A stretch of DNA of 64,000 nt from Typhlomys cinereus (GCA_023101885.1 JALPQD010000908.1:124001-188000), one strand, 5' to 3'; counted from the stretch's first letter, positions 11,549 through 24,435 are shown. Notes: generated by a model from the sequence alone, not told the origin. Program-made: numbers and translations.

Positions 11549-13740
11549 GTTGTGATCTAATGAATATTACACACTCTGAAGTTTCTGTTTACCCTAATAA
11601 TTATTTCTCAGGATATATTTCTTGTGTATTAATCCAAAACTCATGTATCACGAACTTTTGTAATCTTATGTGCTCTTGGTTTATTTGTTCCTGATGGAAT
11701 AGAAGATGTACAGACTGATGTTTCATTAAAGGAACACATGGTTATAGCTGCCATCTATGTGATGTCAGTGAGTGTTTTAACCTGGCATATTCTGGCATAT
11801 TCCATGAAATCAAGTCTCACAGATGATCTATGGATCTGTGGGATTCTCAAAGATCACTTTGAAAGTCCAGGAACTCAGAACTATTTTAAAAATAGTAAGT
11901 TGCTATTTGTCTTTTGTTCCCTCTGTACTGGCTTACATAATAAAGCAGAAGTGGGGTAACACAGTAATGGACCTAGCACTCATCAAGTCATGGGGTGGCT
12001 GTGGTCTCTGTGTCCTTCCTCGCCACACATTGGCAGAAGATCAGGGGTGAAGTGATTTTCTCAGTGAAATAGGAACACCAAATAAGTTTAGTATGATTCA
12101 CCTTTTGACTGTGTGTGTTGTAATATTCTATGACATGGGAGTTGTGCATGTAAAGATCACTTACTGCATACCCTGTCCTGCACACAGTTAACTTGACCTG
12201 CAAGCTAAAATCTCCCATTCGTTTTCCATGCAATACACATTTGCTTAAAAGACAGCTGACTATTGTTCTTTAGACTTGGTTACTTGACAAACTTTCCTGA
12301 GAATAAGAAATTGTCACTTCAAGAAAACTGGCAGGCATTATATTAGGCTAAAAATAAATTTTGAGATTTCAAGAAAAACTTAGAATTTTGGAAATTTTGC
12401 ATATGTTAACATAAACCTGGCAGCTTCCTTATACTTGGGAGACTTTCTATTGAGACCAATGGCATTGATGTGTGAAATTAAAAGTATTTGTTACTCAGTC
12501 TGTAGAAGGTCTAGTATTCAATTAACAAACCAATATTTTTGAGATGATGAATACATTATACAGCTAAACCATGCTCCAGTTAAAGATCCATTAGGAAAAT
12601 AGAATTTCACAAAAATAATCATTTTATTTAGAATATATTTGGCTTGCCATTGTCACATTAAACAATGCTTTTCATTTTTATTTTCAGTGAAGTAAATATA
12701 ACCCCTTAAGCAACAGCTGGGGGTTCTTAATAAATTTTGAGAGAATAGAACAATTCTGAGATCACAGTATTTCTTAGTCCCTGCCCCTCAAATTTAGCTT
12801 ACATCTTATAGAACAAATTTTCCTAACATGGAAAGACAAGCAAATGTCTGTGGACTTAATAAATTACTGTCCATGAAAACTATGTTGTTCAACTTGCATT
12901 CCATTAGTTATGCACAGTCAACTTATGCATATACTCTATATAAATTATACTCTATATAAATAGCCTATATGAAATCCTATATAGACATGTGGAGATTAGA
13001 TTATGCTCAACAAAAAACATTTATAAAGACATTATGCTATCCATATTCAAATTGGAATGCTGCATTTTAAAGGGATGAGTATGACTCATTATCATATAAT
13101 TTATATATTTATGTAACAAATACATTGAGTATTCTCATGCTGAGTATTGAGTTAGACTCTTTGGAATACAAAAATGAAAGAACAAAGTTACAATATAACT
13201 TGAATGATCACAAGTAATATTCTTCTCACTTGCTTTATGCATTCATGCATGAATTCGGCAGATACTCACTGAGCACCTGCTCAGAACCAGGCATGAATGC
13301 AGTCAAATTGGCAGGTGAAAGACCTATCAACACTCTTGGAGCTCACATCTCTCAGCAAAGAAAGGAAGTACGATGAGAATAGGTGAATGCATTACCACAA
13401 TTGTGAGTGCAATGTAGGCCACGTGCCAAGAGCTCTAGAAGAGCGAGAATGTACCCGAACTTGGAGCAGGAGAAGAAAGCAGGATAGGAATGGTCAACAA
13501 AGGCTATTTAACCTCAGAAAATATTCTATACAGACCGTGGAGATGGCTAGGGAAATAGAGAGGCCACGGGAAGCAAAACACAAATGGCCAGATACAGACA
13601 GCGTTTAAGCAGGCGAAGAACAGAGCATGAATTCAAGGTCAGCAGTCCAGTGAGTAAGTAGTGAAGCTGGAGTCCAGCCAGGGATCAGCCTCATTCCGGT
13701 GTTTCATTAGCACCTCACGGAAGCCCCTTAGAAGACACTA

Positions 13741-14165
13741 GTTACTGGACCAAGGAGTTGGCTTAGTGTTTGCTGCACAAGTCTGATGATCTCATTTTGA
13801 TCCTGGGAATCGACGTGAAAAAGTCAGATGTGACCTAGGGACCTGACTCAGTGGTTAAAGCTCTCGCCTTACAAGCAAAAGGACCTGATTTTAGATTCCC
13901 AGATCCCACTAAAAATGCTGGTCCACCTGTAATTCTAGACCTGAAAAGCAGAGCTTGGGACTCCCCAGAGTAGTCTGGCAGTCCAGACTGGTCTTAATAG
14001 CATATTCTGAGTTTGGTAGATGCCCAGGCTCACAACAGTAAGGTGGAAGAGCAATGGAGGTTGACTTCTGATTGTCCACCCTTGGGCCCCCATAGGCACA
14101 CATATTCAAGTGCATTTGCATATACACTCATACACTTGTGTCACACACTCATACACACATACACA
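13741..14165 (+). mobile_element. B4-like SINE pair
   Basis: A fragment at 13741-13830 (gtttgctgcacaagtctgat) is followed by a longer copy from 13834 (gactcagtggttaaagctct) to the CA-rich end near 14165. The copy at 13834 contains the gtaaggtggaagagcaatgg tail block. Confidence 0.7.
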
Positions 14166-14207
14166 CCATCCACACATACATGAAAGAAAGGAAAAGAAAA
14201 AAAAAGT

Positions 14208-14440
14208 TAAATGCGGTGACACATCTGTATTCTTAGTACCCTTTAAGGGACGATGAGAGAGCAAGACAGAAGACTTCTTGAAAATTCTTCTGTTCACATG
14301 GAGTATGCAGCAGAGCAACAGAAACAAGAGAGACCCTGTCAGAATAAGGTGGAAGGAGAAAGCAGATTCTAGAACGTTGTCCTCTGACCTCTAGATGCAA
14401 GCATGTGTCCCCACTCACCCCCATACTGAATTAATCAATC
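14208..14440 (+). mobile_element. B1/B4-like composite SINE, diverged
   Basis: A B1-like head (gcggtgacacatctgtattc) and agagaccctgtcagaataag-gtggaagga are followed by ttgtcctctgacctctagat. It is an old copy. Confidence 0.65.
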
Positions 14441-14460
14441 AACTTAAACAGGCACAAGTT

Positions 14461-14685
14461 GGGCTGGAGAGATGTCTCAGGAGTTAAGCTTCTGCCTCGC
14501 AAGCAGAAGGATCTGAGTTGGGATCCCAAGTCCCATGTAAAAACATCAGGTGGAAACGGCAGTCCTGGTGCGCAGAGCCTGGGAAATCCCACAGTGAAGC
14601 AAAGAGGAGAGAAGCAATCCAGGATGATTTCTGAAGTCACCCTTAATCCTTTACAAGGACACACAGGTATCCACATGTGAGACAG
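14461..14685 (+). mobile_element. tRNA-derived SINE, same family
   Basis: It begins gggctggagagatgtctcag, includes ttgggatcccaagtcccatg (B box region) and ends ctgaagtcacccttaatcc. It has no microsatellite tail. Confidence 0.88.
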
Positions 14686-14689
14686 GCAC

Positions 14690-16530
14690 CCTTAAAGGTT
14701 ATGCTTATAAATCCCCATTCTACAGATGGAGCAACTGAGAAGAGGGGGGAATGGCTCTACACAGATGGAAAATAAGAAAGAATTGGAGGCAAAGCATCGC
14801 GAGCCCAATGCTCATACACTTCACCACTGGTTTCTCCACCTTCTGGTCTCAGCTAGGGACATGGGGCTCACAGATTAGCTTGAGCTAAACCTGAGTGACC
14901 ATTCCATCCCCTCAATTAGATATTAACCAGGTGAGTCTTGGTCCTAGACTATCACCATCCATTGAATAATCCCTTTGATCCATCATGGGTCACCTCGCCC
15001 CCTCCCCGCCTCCCCGCAAGCTCTTGGTACCTAGATGGATGCACATTGGTCTGACTTCTGCCTACGTCCCAACCCACTTGATGCTTCAAGGACAACTTCA
15101 CAGGATGACAATGTGCTATTGAGGAAATTCTCTGAAAGTTCAGTCTTTCCCTTCCTCATTCCAGAGAAATTGTATTCGCACATAGTCGGTTACCTAATGG
15201 GGTTGCGTTTTGACTTCCTTCTCTCAAACCTTTTATGGAACAGCAGTCAAGAGAAGTGCAACCCTCTTTACACAGCATGGAGTGGCTGTTTCCGGAAAAT
15301 TCCCCACCCCGCCACACCTTTGTTCCCTTTGGTGGGTTGAGTCTAACAATGCGCCGGGTATGTGTGTGGAGACGATTTGCAAAAATTGCTCAAGAGAAAA
15401 CACTTCTGAGAGGATGGAAACCATGAAAGAGAGTCCTCAAAAAAGTGTTACTCATGTAGTTGTCTCCTATGAAAATGAGTAAGAGAAGAAAAAAAATCTG
15501 GTTTCAATTCCAAGCTGTTTCCTTTTCGAATGGAACAAATGAGCCAATGTACATATGTTCCACTTATCGTAGAGCAATGAGCAATTCCATCAAGACAGAA
15601 GCATGTGGCTATGCCTCTGCAAATAACTGCTGTAAGTGCTGGGCCTGTAGAGACTTATCGGACTTGGGCACCTCGAGCTACCTCTTGCACCACGATCTCT
15701 AAAGGCACCTGCTTAGGATTGTACATCCTGCATTCCTCAAAGCTAAAGCAGCTGATAACGCTTGAAACTCAAAACAAAAGTAGCTGTTAACTGAACAGAA
15801 GTTTCTACGCCCTTTCATGTGAATGATCGTGATTCAAGACCGCCCTGAAGGGGCTCCCATGATGTGAGCAACTGTTGGTTTCTACCATCATGCCGCATGC
15901 GCTATGCCGTACCTCAGAGAGGGCTAGATAACTACCTTAAAAAACAACCGGGAAGGAGCAATATAGCAGGACTCAAAAGCAGCCATCACATCTGAATTCC
16001 AGACATCATGAATTAAAATTTTAAAAAGTCAGGATAAAGCTCGATTTTTTTTCCCTACAAACACCCCCTGGTTATTCATTCCAGTACTAATAATGATGGT
16101 CTTATTTCCTTCATAGGAAAAGAAAGGATGGATAAATGCTGGAGAGCAATCTCATGGATACCTGTGTATGTATATGTGCCTTATGTCCACATTAAAAATA
16201 ATTCAGCTCCTCTTATGCCAGAGAGACAAGAAATGGAGCTTCATCAGTTCGGACAAACAACAACAATGAAAGTTCAAGGTTGGGATAATCATCAGTAGGC
16301 TTCATCAGACCTGCCTGTGGGAACTCAAGTTCCTGGAGGGCGTGTGTCACTCACAGGTTTTCTGATACAGCACATTCAAGAGTACCATAGGAGCAGGATA
16401 CACCAGAGATGAACAGTTTCTTCCATTGCGGGAAAAGGTAATAAGGATTCAGAGAGATCAGATCTAAATGGAAGAGAGGAGGAGGATTGCCTGCCTCTTG
16501 GATCGACCTTCTCTCAGCATCCTGGAAAGG
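14690..16530. other. Unassigned sequence
   Basis: Frames of 80-101 codons at 15035-15702 overlap in several registers and show no motif. Confidence 0.45.
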
Positions 16531-16535
16531 GAGCC

Positions 16536-16959
16536 TGTTGCAATTTCGCCTGCATGGTTGCTGATAAATGACCATCAAACGGCTTAAGAGAACAGGGGTT
16601 TTTTTCCTTACGCAGTCCAATTACAGTTCTCAGTCCAGCTTGATGGGAGAGCTCACACCAACACCAGGGCGGAGGGAACTGGCCACACCATCACCACATA
16701 ATGGCTGAGAGAGGGACGATCCTTACTTGCCAAGCCAGCATGTCTGGCCAAGTGTACACAAGGATGTCAACTCTCTCAACCAGCTCTCCGTCATTTATTC
16801 CAGGGCCTAGTCCCACCCACCATGGGCTGGACCTTCCCCAGCAGCTAGACAATCTCCTGCATGTTTGCTCTGGGCTTAACTCAACTATTAATTCTCCACA
16901 AATGTGCCCAGAGCTCAAACCCTCAGCTGTCAAGTTGACACCTGTGCCTAACCACGACA
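16536..16959 (-). mobile_element. Solo LTR of a 425-bp ERVL-like family
   Basis: The 424-bp unit has ends tgttgcaattt... and ...ccacgaca (TG...CA). It is bordered by gagcc (16531-16535) and gggcc (16960-16964), a 5-bp duplication with one mismatch. Diagnostic blocks read gcttaactcaactattaatt and gtcaagttgacacctgtgcc. The 114-codon open frame 16701-17045 is made of this LTR and is not a gene. Confidence 0.82.
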
Positions 16960-16964
16960 GGGCC

Positions 16965-18433
16965 TTTGTTCACTGTCTCCTGCGAGCTCTCCCACTTGGT
17001 TGTATTTTCTTCTCTCTGAAACTCAGAAGCATGTATCCTTTCTGAAATCTCAGCTCTCACTTTTGGTTGACCTTGGCTGGAGGAAGGCAGATGGCAACGT
17101 GTGTGGTGTCTTTAATACACATAGGGGTGTGTGTCCTGTTTTATTTTCAGTTCTGCTAATAAGCGAGCACAGTCCTCTTGTCCACACTCAGTCTTTTTTG
17201 CTGACGTTTGTGCCCCACATATCTTTCCCTCTGTCTCTCCCCAACCCTTCTCAACCTGAACTCCTCTTATTATCTTGCTCCAAACGGTTATCAGCTTTTT
17301 CTCCCTTATGGTCCGAGATGATTCTTACAGCATGAACCATCATCATACTGAGGTTCTTACAACAGGAAGTAGGAAAGATCCAATAGAAAGACAGTCCTGG
17401 GAGATGAACACTTTTCTTTGTTTCTCTACTTGCCAAAGCCACGTCTAGTTGTCGTGGAGGCAAAGGATGTATAGCTTTTCTTCTAGGTGGGCACAACCAA
17501 GCCAGAATTTCAGAGGCTTTATTACAAAGGATGAGGAACATTTGGGGAGAATTAGCATGCTGTTGTAGTTCCATATCTTGGGGAGACAGAGACTACTGCT
17601 ACAAAGACTGTCAGGGGTGTGGCACACCAGAGAGAAGCAAACAATATCAGATGGCATTCCAATATGAGGTGCAATTTGCATCCTTCACCTGCTCTGGACC
17701 CACGATTGCAACAGAACCCAGAACCATGATTTTTCAGACAACATATAATGAATGAGGCTTGCCATTTGTTAGAGATTGTGTACCCACAGGCTTTGCCAAG
17801 TATCTGTCCAAAGTATATATTCTGAAGATGTTTCTGGAAGTTGGAATTTTATTCCAACTACCAAAAAAAAAGATCAACTGAGAACCATGAAACTCTCCCA
17901 ATGTATTATCATGTATAATTTTTCACACAAATGACCCTGACATGGAATACATTTATAATCAATCGAGAGATGACATACATCATATCTAATTTAATTCATT
18001 GGGGGAATGGAAATATTTTTAGTCCTGTTCTGATAAAGGAAACGTTTTGTGTGGACCTTACCTGGATCCTAGCTATTCCTTTCTTTTCCCCGTTGCAGTG
18101 GTCTCTGTATGGTATGAATGGATTAGTGCATTACTAGAAATTTAGTTCTCAATGTAGTTGTGTTACAAGTAGTGGGATCTTCAAGATACGGATAAACACA
18201 GAGAAGTAGCGAGATCATCAAGACCCAGGCGTATAAAATGCTTTTGATAGTTCTCCTGGTATAAGTCGATAATACTTGTCCTTTAAACTCTGTCCTACAC
18301 TGATTCCTGTCACCTGTCACCTAGATTCCTATTCACCTTTATATCATGGGCTATTGGACCTTCACTAGAGACCAAACAGATGGAGCTTCCTGGCTGTAGA
18401 ATTTCAGTCTCTAAACAAATGCCAAGTAGGTTT

Positions 18434-18528
<95 letters not shown>

Positions 18529-19885
18529 GACTAACACACTCTAACTGTGCTTTTGCTGTGTCTTCATATCACAACTGAGAGTAGCAAAATGATTCTCAGT
18601 TTCTCTTCATGCTAGAACTAAGTGACCACAGTTTCCCAGACAGCTTCCAAGGGAGCTGACTTTGCTTTCTTTCCATGAGGCCACCTGGTGCCTGATGGGT
18701 TTGCTGGTAAAGCTGGAAATGGTTCGGCCCCTGCGCGTGCTCTCTGGTGAGGCTGGGAAGGAAATGTTCCCCGCGTGTACTCTCTGGTGGCTTAACAGAT
18801 GCTGTCTTGCAACATCCCCACGTCCAGAGGTCATTGAGTTGATGACACTTTCTGTCCCATGGGGCTGAGTATCACCTCTGCTTCAGCCGCTTGAATGGGC
18901 GCTAAGTGGGTGAAAGAAGCCTTCGTTTCCTCCATGTGACACAAGGACTTTGCCACAAATGATTCGGTCATGGAACAGATGTGCCATCTTCATACCTCAG
19001 TGAAAGGTCTACATCCCTCCCACCTCCCACTTCCGTTCTTGAAAACTCTAATCATGAAGAGACTGAACCACAGGTTATAATTTGGTTTCCATAGCTTGTT
19101 TGTGCTTATCAAAGGCCAGAGGGTGATTACCATTGGTTGGTCTTAGAGTATAGGAGAGATGCTCAGCTGTAAATCATGTGGCAGAATGGAGATAATTTCA
19201 TGCAAAAGAAAGATGTAGACAAAGTAGAAAAGGACTAAAATGTAGACAGAGAAGACTTCAAATAGTATTCTCAATGGCTCCGCAGAATAACAGGGTCTTT
19301 CTATATAGCAAGGTCGCATATGCAACATGGCCACCCTGCCAAAGGCTTGGTCACCTCACAGATATTCTGAGGAAACACCTTATTGTTCCACTCCTTCATG
19401 CCCAAGTCACGGTCGCTTACTTCCTGGGCATCACCCACAAATTCTAAAATGCAGCTATGTGCTGTCTGTCTGAGCCTCCATCTTCACATTTGTCTACAAT
19501 GTTGAAAGAGTTGAAGGACTTTATTAGTTTTGACACTCTAGCATACTTAGCCCTTTCTCAGGACAGAGACCTACCTGCAATCCTCTTTGTGAGCTTTAAA
19601 GATAAAGGGTTTTATTTTGAGATAAGAAAGAATAACAGCATTGCGTCTTTGTTCTGGGTAAAAAACACTGGGGTGGTGGTCACAAAACGTGCTTGAAATG
19701 CTACCTGAGCTTGCTCAGAGTAGGAGTTGTATGATAGAATATTCAGATTTTTTTCTCTTCTCCCACTTTCATCCTTATTACCAAATAGTTTGGAAAAAAA
19801 TCATATAGACAGACCTATTTTTAAAAAGATAATCTATTTTCATTATTAAGTGTCTGACATGAAACACTCACTGGATGGAAAAATT
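16965..19885. other. Unassigned sequence
   Basis: Apart from the (GATA)n tract it has no repeat I recognise. A minus-strand stretch at 18607-18834 resembles one zinc-finger linker by chance only. Confidence 0.45.
18434..18529 (+). repeat. (GATA)n microsatellite
   Basis: Some 23 units of GATA/AGAT with one phase break at 18481-18484. Confidence 0.97.
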
Positions 19886-19901
19886 AAAAAAGATACATTG
19901 T

Positions 19902-20114
19902 GGGGCTGGAGAGGTGGCTCAGGGGTTAAGCCTCTGCCTTGCAGGCGGAAGGTCCTGAGTTCGGATCCCAGATCCCACGTATAGACGCCAGGCGGAAGCG
20001 GGGGCGGCCTGCGCTTCTGGTCCTGGTAGGGCGGAGCCTGTGAATCCCGGGGCAGAAGGAGGTGGAGGCGTCCATGGTGGTTCCGAATTCGTCCGTGGTT
20101 CTACACACACACAG

Positions 20115-20146
<32 letters not shown>

Positions 20147-20244
20147 ACACACACACACACACACACGTGCGCGCGCACGCGTGCAGGCACATACATACGC
20201 ACACACGCACAATTGAATAAATAATAATAAAAAACAAAAATTTA
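19902..20244 (+). mobile_element. Young tRNA-derived SINE (B2-like head, unrecognised 3' body)
   Basis: It begins ggggctggagaggtggctca, with a pol III A box (tggctcaggggttaag) and B box (gagttcggatcc). The body is CpG-rich, followed by a CA microsatellite and an A-rich tail. The 16 bases aaaaaagatacattgt lie on both sides (19886-19901 and 20245-20260), a perfect target duplication. The intact CpGs and duplication make it the youngest SINE here. Open frames of 112 and 150 codons on the minus strand are this SINE read backwards. Confidence 0.92.
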
Positions 20245-20260
20245 AAAAAAGATACATTGT

Positions 20261-20837
20261 AATTCATTCTATTGTTGATTAGACATATCCACAGAATGAG
20301 AAATAGTTTTCTATCTTCTTGCAACCAAAGAACAAATTTTATGCCTTTTGAATAAAACAAGGGTCCTTTTTGCATCATTCAGTGTGAAATTAGCTAAGAA
20401 AGAAACTCAACCATCTTGAAGGCAGAATACATTCAAAAAGAGTGACACAGCATTATTTTTATGAAATCTTGTTTTCAAGAGTGACATAGCAAACAAATAT
20501 TTTAAAATATTCAGCATTACTTGTAAACTCTGTTAGACACATGTGTTCCAGAAAAACCACAATGTTCACAAAGAAAACACTGCAAAAACAGTGTTGTGAT
20601 TTTCCCTGTTCACTCTGGTGACCACTAACCACAGAGCCCTAAGTTTAAGATGGAAGGAATGAAAATTAAAGAAGATTAAACACGTAGTCTGCCAGTCTTC
20701 ATATCTACAGGTTGAATGTTCACTCTCCACTTGCAAGTATCATAGCACACAAATAAGTAATTATATGCTCTATATTCTATGGGACAGTACATTTCTAAGG
20801 TCTGCTGAAGTGTATACCATTTGTTAAAGAATGGCTC
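20261..20837. other. Unassigned AT-rich sequence
   Basis: Nothing recognised between the young SINE and the B4-like SINE. Confidence 0.45.
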
Positions 20838-21138
20838 AAGAGACTGAGAAAATGGCCCAGTGGGTAAAATGCTGGCAGCATAAACATAAGAACCCGAGGT
20901 TAGATGCCCAACACCCACATAAAAACCAGGCATGATGACTACTGATGTAAGTCAGTACCCCAAGAGCTGAATGTGGAAGGAGGCAAAGACTGGTAGATCT
21001 TGGGAACTCTCTGGCCAGCTAATTTAACCAAAATGGTTAATTCCAGGTTCAGTCAGAGTTTCTGACGCAACAATCTCGGTGCAAGAGTGATGCAGGAGCA
21101 CATACCACATCAGCTTCTGGCACGCACACAGATGCACA

Positions 21139-21182
<44 letters not shown>

Positions 21183-21196
21183 CACGCACACACACA
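20838..21196 (+). mobile_element. B4/RSINE1-like composite SINE
   Basis: agagactgagaaaatggccc, cacccacataaaaaccaggc, ggaggcaaagactggtagat and ccagctaatttaacc follow the composite layout, ending in (CA)n. Confidence 0.75.
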
Positions 21197-21439
21197 ATCA
21201 AATTAAGTAAATTAAGACAAATGAAAAGAATTTGTCCAGAAACAGGGACACACAGTAGGAAATTGAAAGAGGAAGCCTAGGAAGGAAATAAGACGGGGAC
21301 AGCTTCCAAACACAGGCTAGGCCTCCCAGAGAACACAGCCCACAGGAGCTCTTCCTCTTTTTAAATTAATTCAAAATACTTTTTAAAAACTTTATTTATT
21401 TATTTATTTGTTTGTTTGTTTGTTTATTAGTGTGTATGT

Positions 21440-21727
21440 GAGTGTGTGTGTGTCTGTGTGTGTGTATGTCTGTGGTCTGTGTCTGTCTGTATCAGAGGGC
21501 AATGTGTGATCCTGTGGAGGACCAAGGGTAACTTCAGGAATCACTCTAGATTGCTTCTACCTCCTTTTTGCTTCACCCTGGGATTTCCCAGGCTCTGCCC
21601 ACCAGGGCCGGAAGTCAGACTCGGCCGCTGTCATTTCTGCCTGACATTTTTCATGGGATCTGGGATCTGAACTCAAGACCTTCTGCTTGTGAGGCAGAGT
21701 CTTAACCCCTGAGTCATCTCTCTAGAC
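21440..21727 (-). mobile_element. tRNA-derived SINE, same family
   Basis: The GT-rich tail is followed by ggaggaccaagggtaacttc, gcttcaccctgggatttccc and ttaacccctgagtcatctct, the family order on the minus strand. Confidence 0.88.
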
Positions 21728-22180
21728 TTCAAAATACTTTTACGTTCATTTTAGCATCCCTTGTTCCCCAGCCCCATGAACTACTGGATTAATTTACTGT
21801 GGAAAAACAGAGATGTGTGGTTCTCCTGAGCCTGTTCCTAGAAAACGTTATCCAATGCGACTGCGTGCAAGTCATGGCCTTACCAAAATTAGCAGCAGAT
21901 TCCGTTGCAAATAGGAAGGAAGCCCATGCGAAACAGGCTTTTTCAGAAAAGCAGAACAGCTGACCGAGGTATCCAACTCACACTTTCCATCAGCAGTGTT
22001 GTACCCTCTGTAAGAACCTTCTTCCTTTTAGCGAAGCCCCTAGTCTACACATCTGAAAAGGGGACCACAGAGGAAAGCAGGAACTCACCCAAGAGTAAGT
22101 CCCGAGTCATGACAAGACCAGTCAAGATCTCCCTTCTAGCATTTCACGTCAATTATCGTTAGTAAATGAAACACCAGTCA

Positions 22181-22425
22181 AAGGCTGGAGAGATGGCTCA
22201 GGAGTTAAGACTGTCTCTCAAGCAGAAGGTCTTGAGCTTGGGTCCCAGGTCCCATGTAAAAGTGCCAGGTGCAAATGGTGGGCACCTGGTGGGTGGAGCC
22301 TAGAAAATCTCAGAACAAAGCAAAAAAGGAGGTTAGAAGCAATCTAGGATGATTCCCAAAGTCATCCTTGGTCCTCCACAGGGGCACATCGTGCCCTCTG
22401 AGACACACACGCACACACACACACA
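22181..22425 (+). mobile_element. tRNA-derived SINE, same family
   Basis: It has aggctggagagatggctcag, then gggtcccaggtcccatgta and ggttagaagcaatctaggat, and ends in a short CA tract. Confidence 0.88.
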
Positions 22426-22973
22426 AAGAAATACCACTCAAATAGATATTCCACCCTCCCTTTCAAGCAGTCGATCTGGTAAACAATTATTCTTTAAAAG
22501 TAACATCCACAGCACTCCAATTGTCCCGGCGAACATTTGTCCCGTGTCCTGTGCGCACTGGATCCATTGGTTTTCTCCTGGAATGACTGAGCACCGTGTC
22601 TCTCACCTTCTAGTGCATCTGACAAGCTGAAATGATGTTCTTTCTTCCGACTGCCTCAGATGGTGGAAGGGCATCAGGAAAGTGGCCGGCTCTGGGTATA
22701 GAAACTTCCTGGCCACAGAGAGGGTGACAAAACAGATAGCTACCAGAGCCCTGAATGAATTCCAAGTGGGAACCCAGCAGGGGACTTGACCTTGGTCTTG
22801 ATCTCGGGGGTCAGATAAAGGCAGAGACTTCGCTTCAGAAAGACTTTGGACTTCTACACCGCCCTGCCATGTACATGTGATACAGGTACACATGTGGACA
22901 CATACTACATGTGATCATGCCACATGGAGACCTCAGCTTTGGTTTCCTCACATTTAAAGTTACCAGGTATGAT

Positions 22974-23196
22974 GCGCTTGGAGAGATGACTCAGGGCTTA
23001 AGACTCGGCCTGGCAAGCAGAAGTTCTGAGCTCAGATCCCAAGTCCCATGTAAAAATGCCAGGGGAAAACGGAAGCAGCCTGTACTTCATGTCCTAGTGA
23101 GCCGAGCCTGGAAAACCCCAGAGCAAAGCAAAAAGAAGGAAGAAGCGATCCAGGATGATTCCCAAAGTCTCTGTCGGTCCTCCACAGGGGCACACA

Positions 23197-23261
<65 letters not shown>

Positions 23262-23285
23262 CACACATACACATGCAAAAATAAA
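22974..23285 (+). mobile_element. tRNA-derived SINE with (TC)n expansion
   Basis: Head cttggagagatgactcaggg and body gatcccaagtcccatgtaaa are of the family. The usual gcacacagt-ccctctg end has expanded into 60 bases of TC (23199-23258). Confidence 0.87.
23199..23258 (+). repeat. (TC)n microsatellite
   Basis: Sixty bases of pure TC in the tail of the SINE at 22974. Confidence 0.97.
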
Positions 23286-23367
23286 TAAATATTAAAGTTA
23301 TTCGATATATTTCACACATATACCTACACATCACATATACAGATACACTCAATCATCACACATACAG

Positions 23368-23372
23368 AGAAG

Positions 23373-23422
<50 letters not shown>

Positions 23423-23423
23423 A
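23368..23423 (+). repeat. (GA)n microsatellite
   Basis: GA repeat with one interruption, 110 bases from the (TC)n tract at 23199 and complementary to it. Confidence 0.95.
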
Positions 23424-23424
23424 C

Positions 23425-24130
23425 ATCCTGGCTTCTTTACCGCCAGCTGAGGGAGCATTTCCAGTTTCAACCCAGCAATCCTGCCACGTTAATAAACACA
23501 TCGCACCACAAGGTGGTGCTTTATTCCAAAGTTTGATATTAAGAGGCTTTTCCAAAGGCAAAGGGTGGTTAGCACATGCTAAGGAAGCGCAGTGTCACTG
23601 GTAAAAGTACCAACTTCCTCACCATGAGAGGTTGGTCACTAAGCCACACAAACCACCAAAGGAGCCCCTAGGATGGGAGGAGGGGTGAGAACTTCTGCAA
23701 CACAGAGCCTGTTTGTGGTTCCTCTCTCTAAGGCTTTAGTGACTTAACCCTCTGTCACACGTCCACTTGTGCGACGTGGGTTTCCCTACTTTCTGTATTG
23801 CTCAGTCCTCTAGTGAGCAATCGTTCTAAGAATGAAGAGATGAGTAGAGGATGGAAGGAGGAAGGGTGTCCTTGTGACACTGGTCAGAAGTAGAGAGAGA
23901 TCCACTTCTCCTTTTAGCACAGTGATGGACGCCTACGGCTCTGCCCAAGAGCCCTAGCCACGAGTCTCTGTGTCCCAAGCAGATTTTTTTCCACCCCCTT
24001 TGTTTTCAGTATGACAACATGTATTCCACGCACAATGGCACCTTGTCAGTGGATTCTCAGTGTATGTTAGCTTTGCATGGACATGGCTTCCTTTGCACTC
24101 AACCACATGCACATTAAAAACATCTTCCCA
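23425..24130. other. Unassigned sequence
   Basis: Nothing recognised between two SINE-associated tracts. Confidence 0.45.
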
Positions 24131-24365
24131 GGCTGAAGAGGTGGCTCAGGGATTACGACTCTGCCTTGCAAAGAAGGCTCTGAGTTCAGGATCCCAGGTC
24201 CCATGTCAAAAACACCAGGCAGAAATGGAAGCAGCCTGCACTTCCGGCCAGGGTGGGCCGAGCCTGAAAAATACCAAAGTGAAGCAAAAAGGAGATAGAA
24301 ACAATCCAGGATGATTTCTGAAGTCACCTTTGTTCTTCCACAGGGACACACAGTGACCTCTGATG
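24131..24365 (+). mobile_element. tRNA-derived SINE, tail expanded to purine tract
   Basis: From ggctgaagaggtggctcagg to ggacacacagtgacctctg in family order, directly followed by the GAAA/GA tract 24364-24676, which probably grew from the SINE tail. Confidence 0.87.
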
Positions 24366-24393
24366 AAAGAAAGAGAAAGAAAGAAAGAGAGAA

Positions 24394-24435
<42 letters not shown>

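Larger units (their letters stand above)
9080..13735. other. Mostly unassigned AT-rich sequence
   Basis: Apart from the SINE at 10134 and (GT)n at 11506, I see no repeat. Short tandem tatactctatataaat units occur at 12930-12960. No exon recognised. Confidence 0.45.

Noticed and set aside
18607..18834. Minus-strand stretch resembling a zinc-finger HQRVH motif
   Set aside because: There are no paired cysteines and no repeating finger spacing; a single short match is expected by chance.
19926..20378. 150-codon minus-strand open frame
   Set aside because: It is the young SINE and its CA microsatellite read backwards, with a Val-Cys repeat in the middle.
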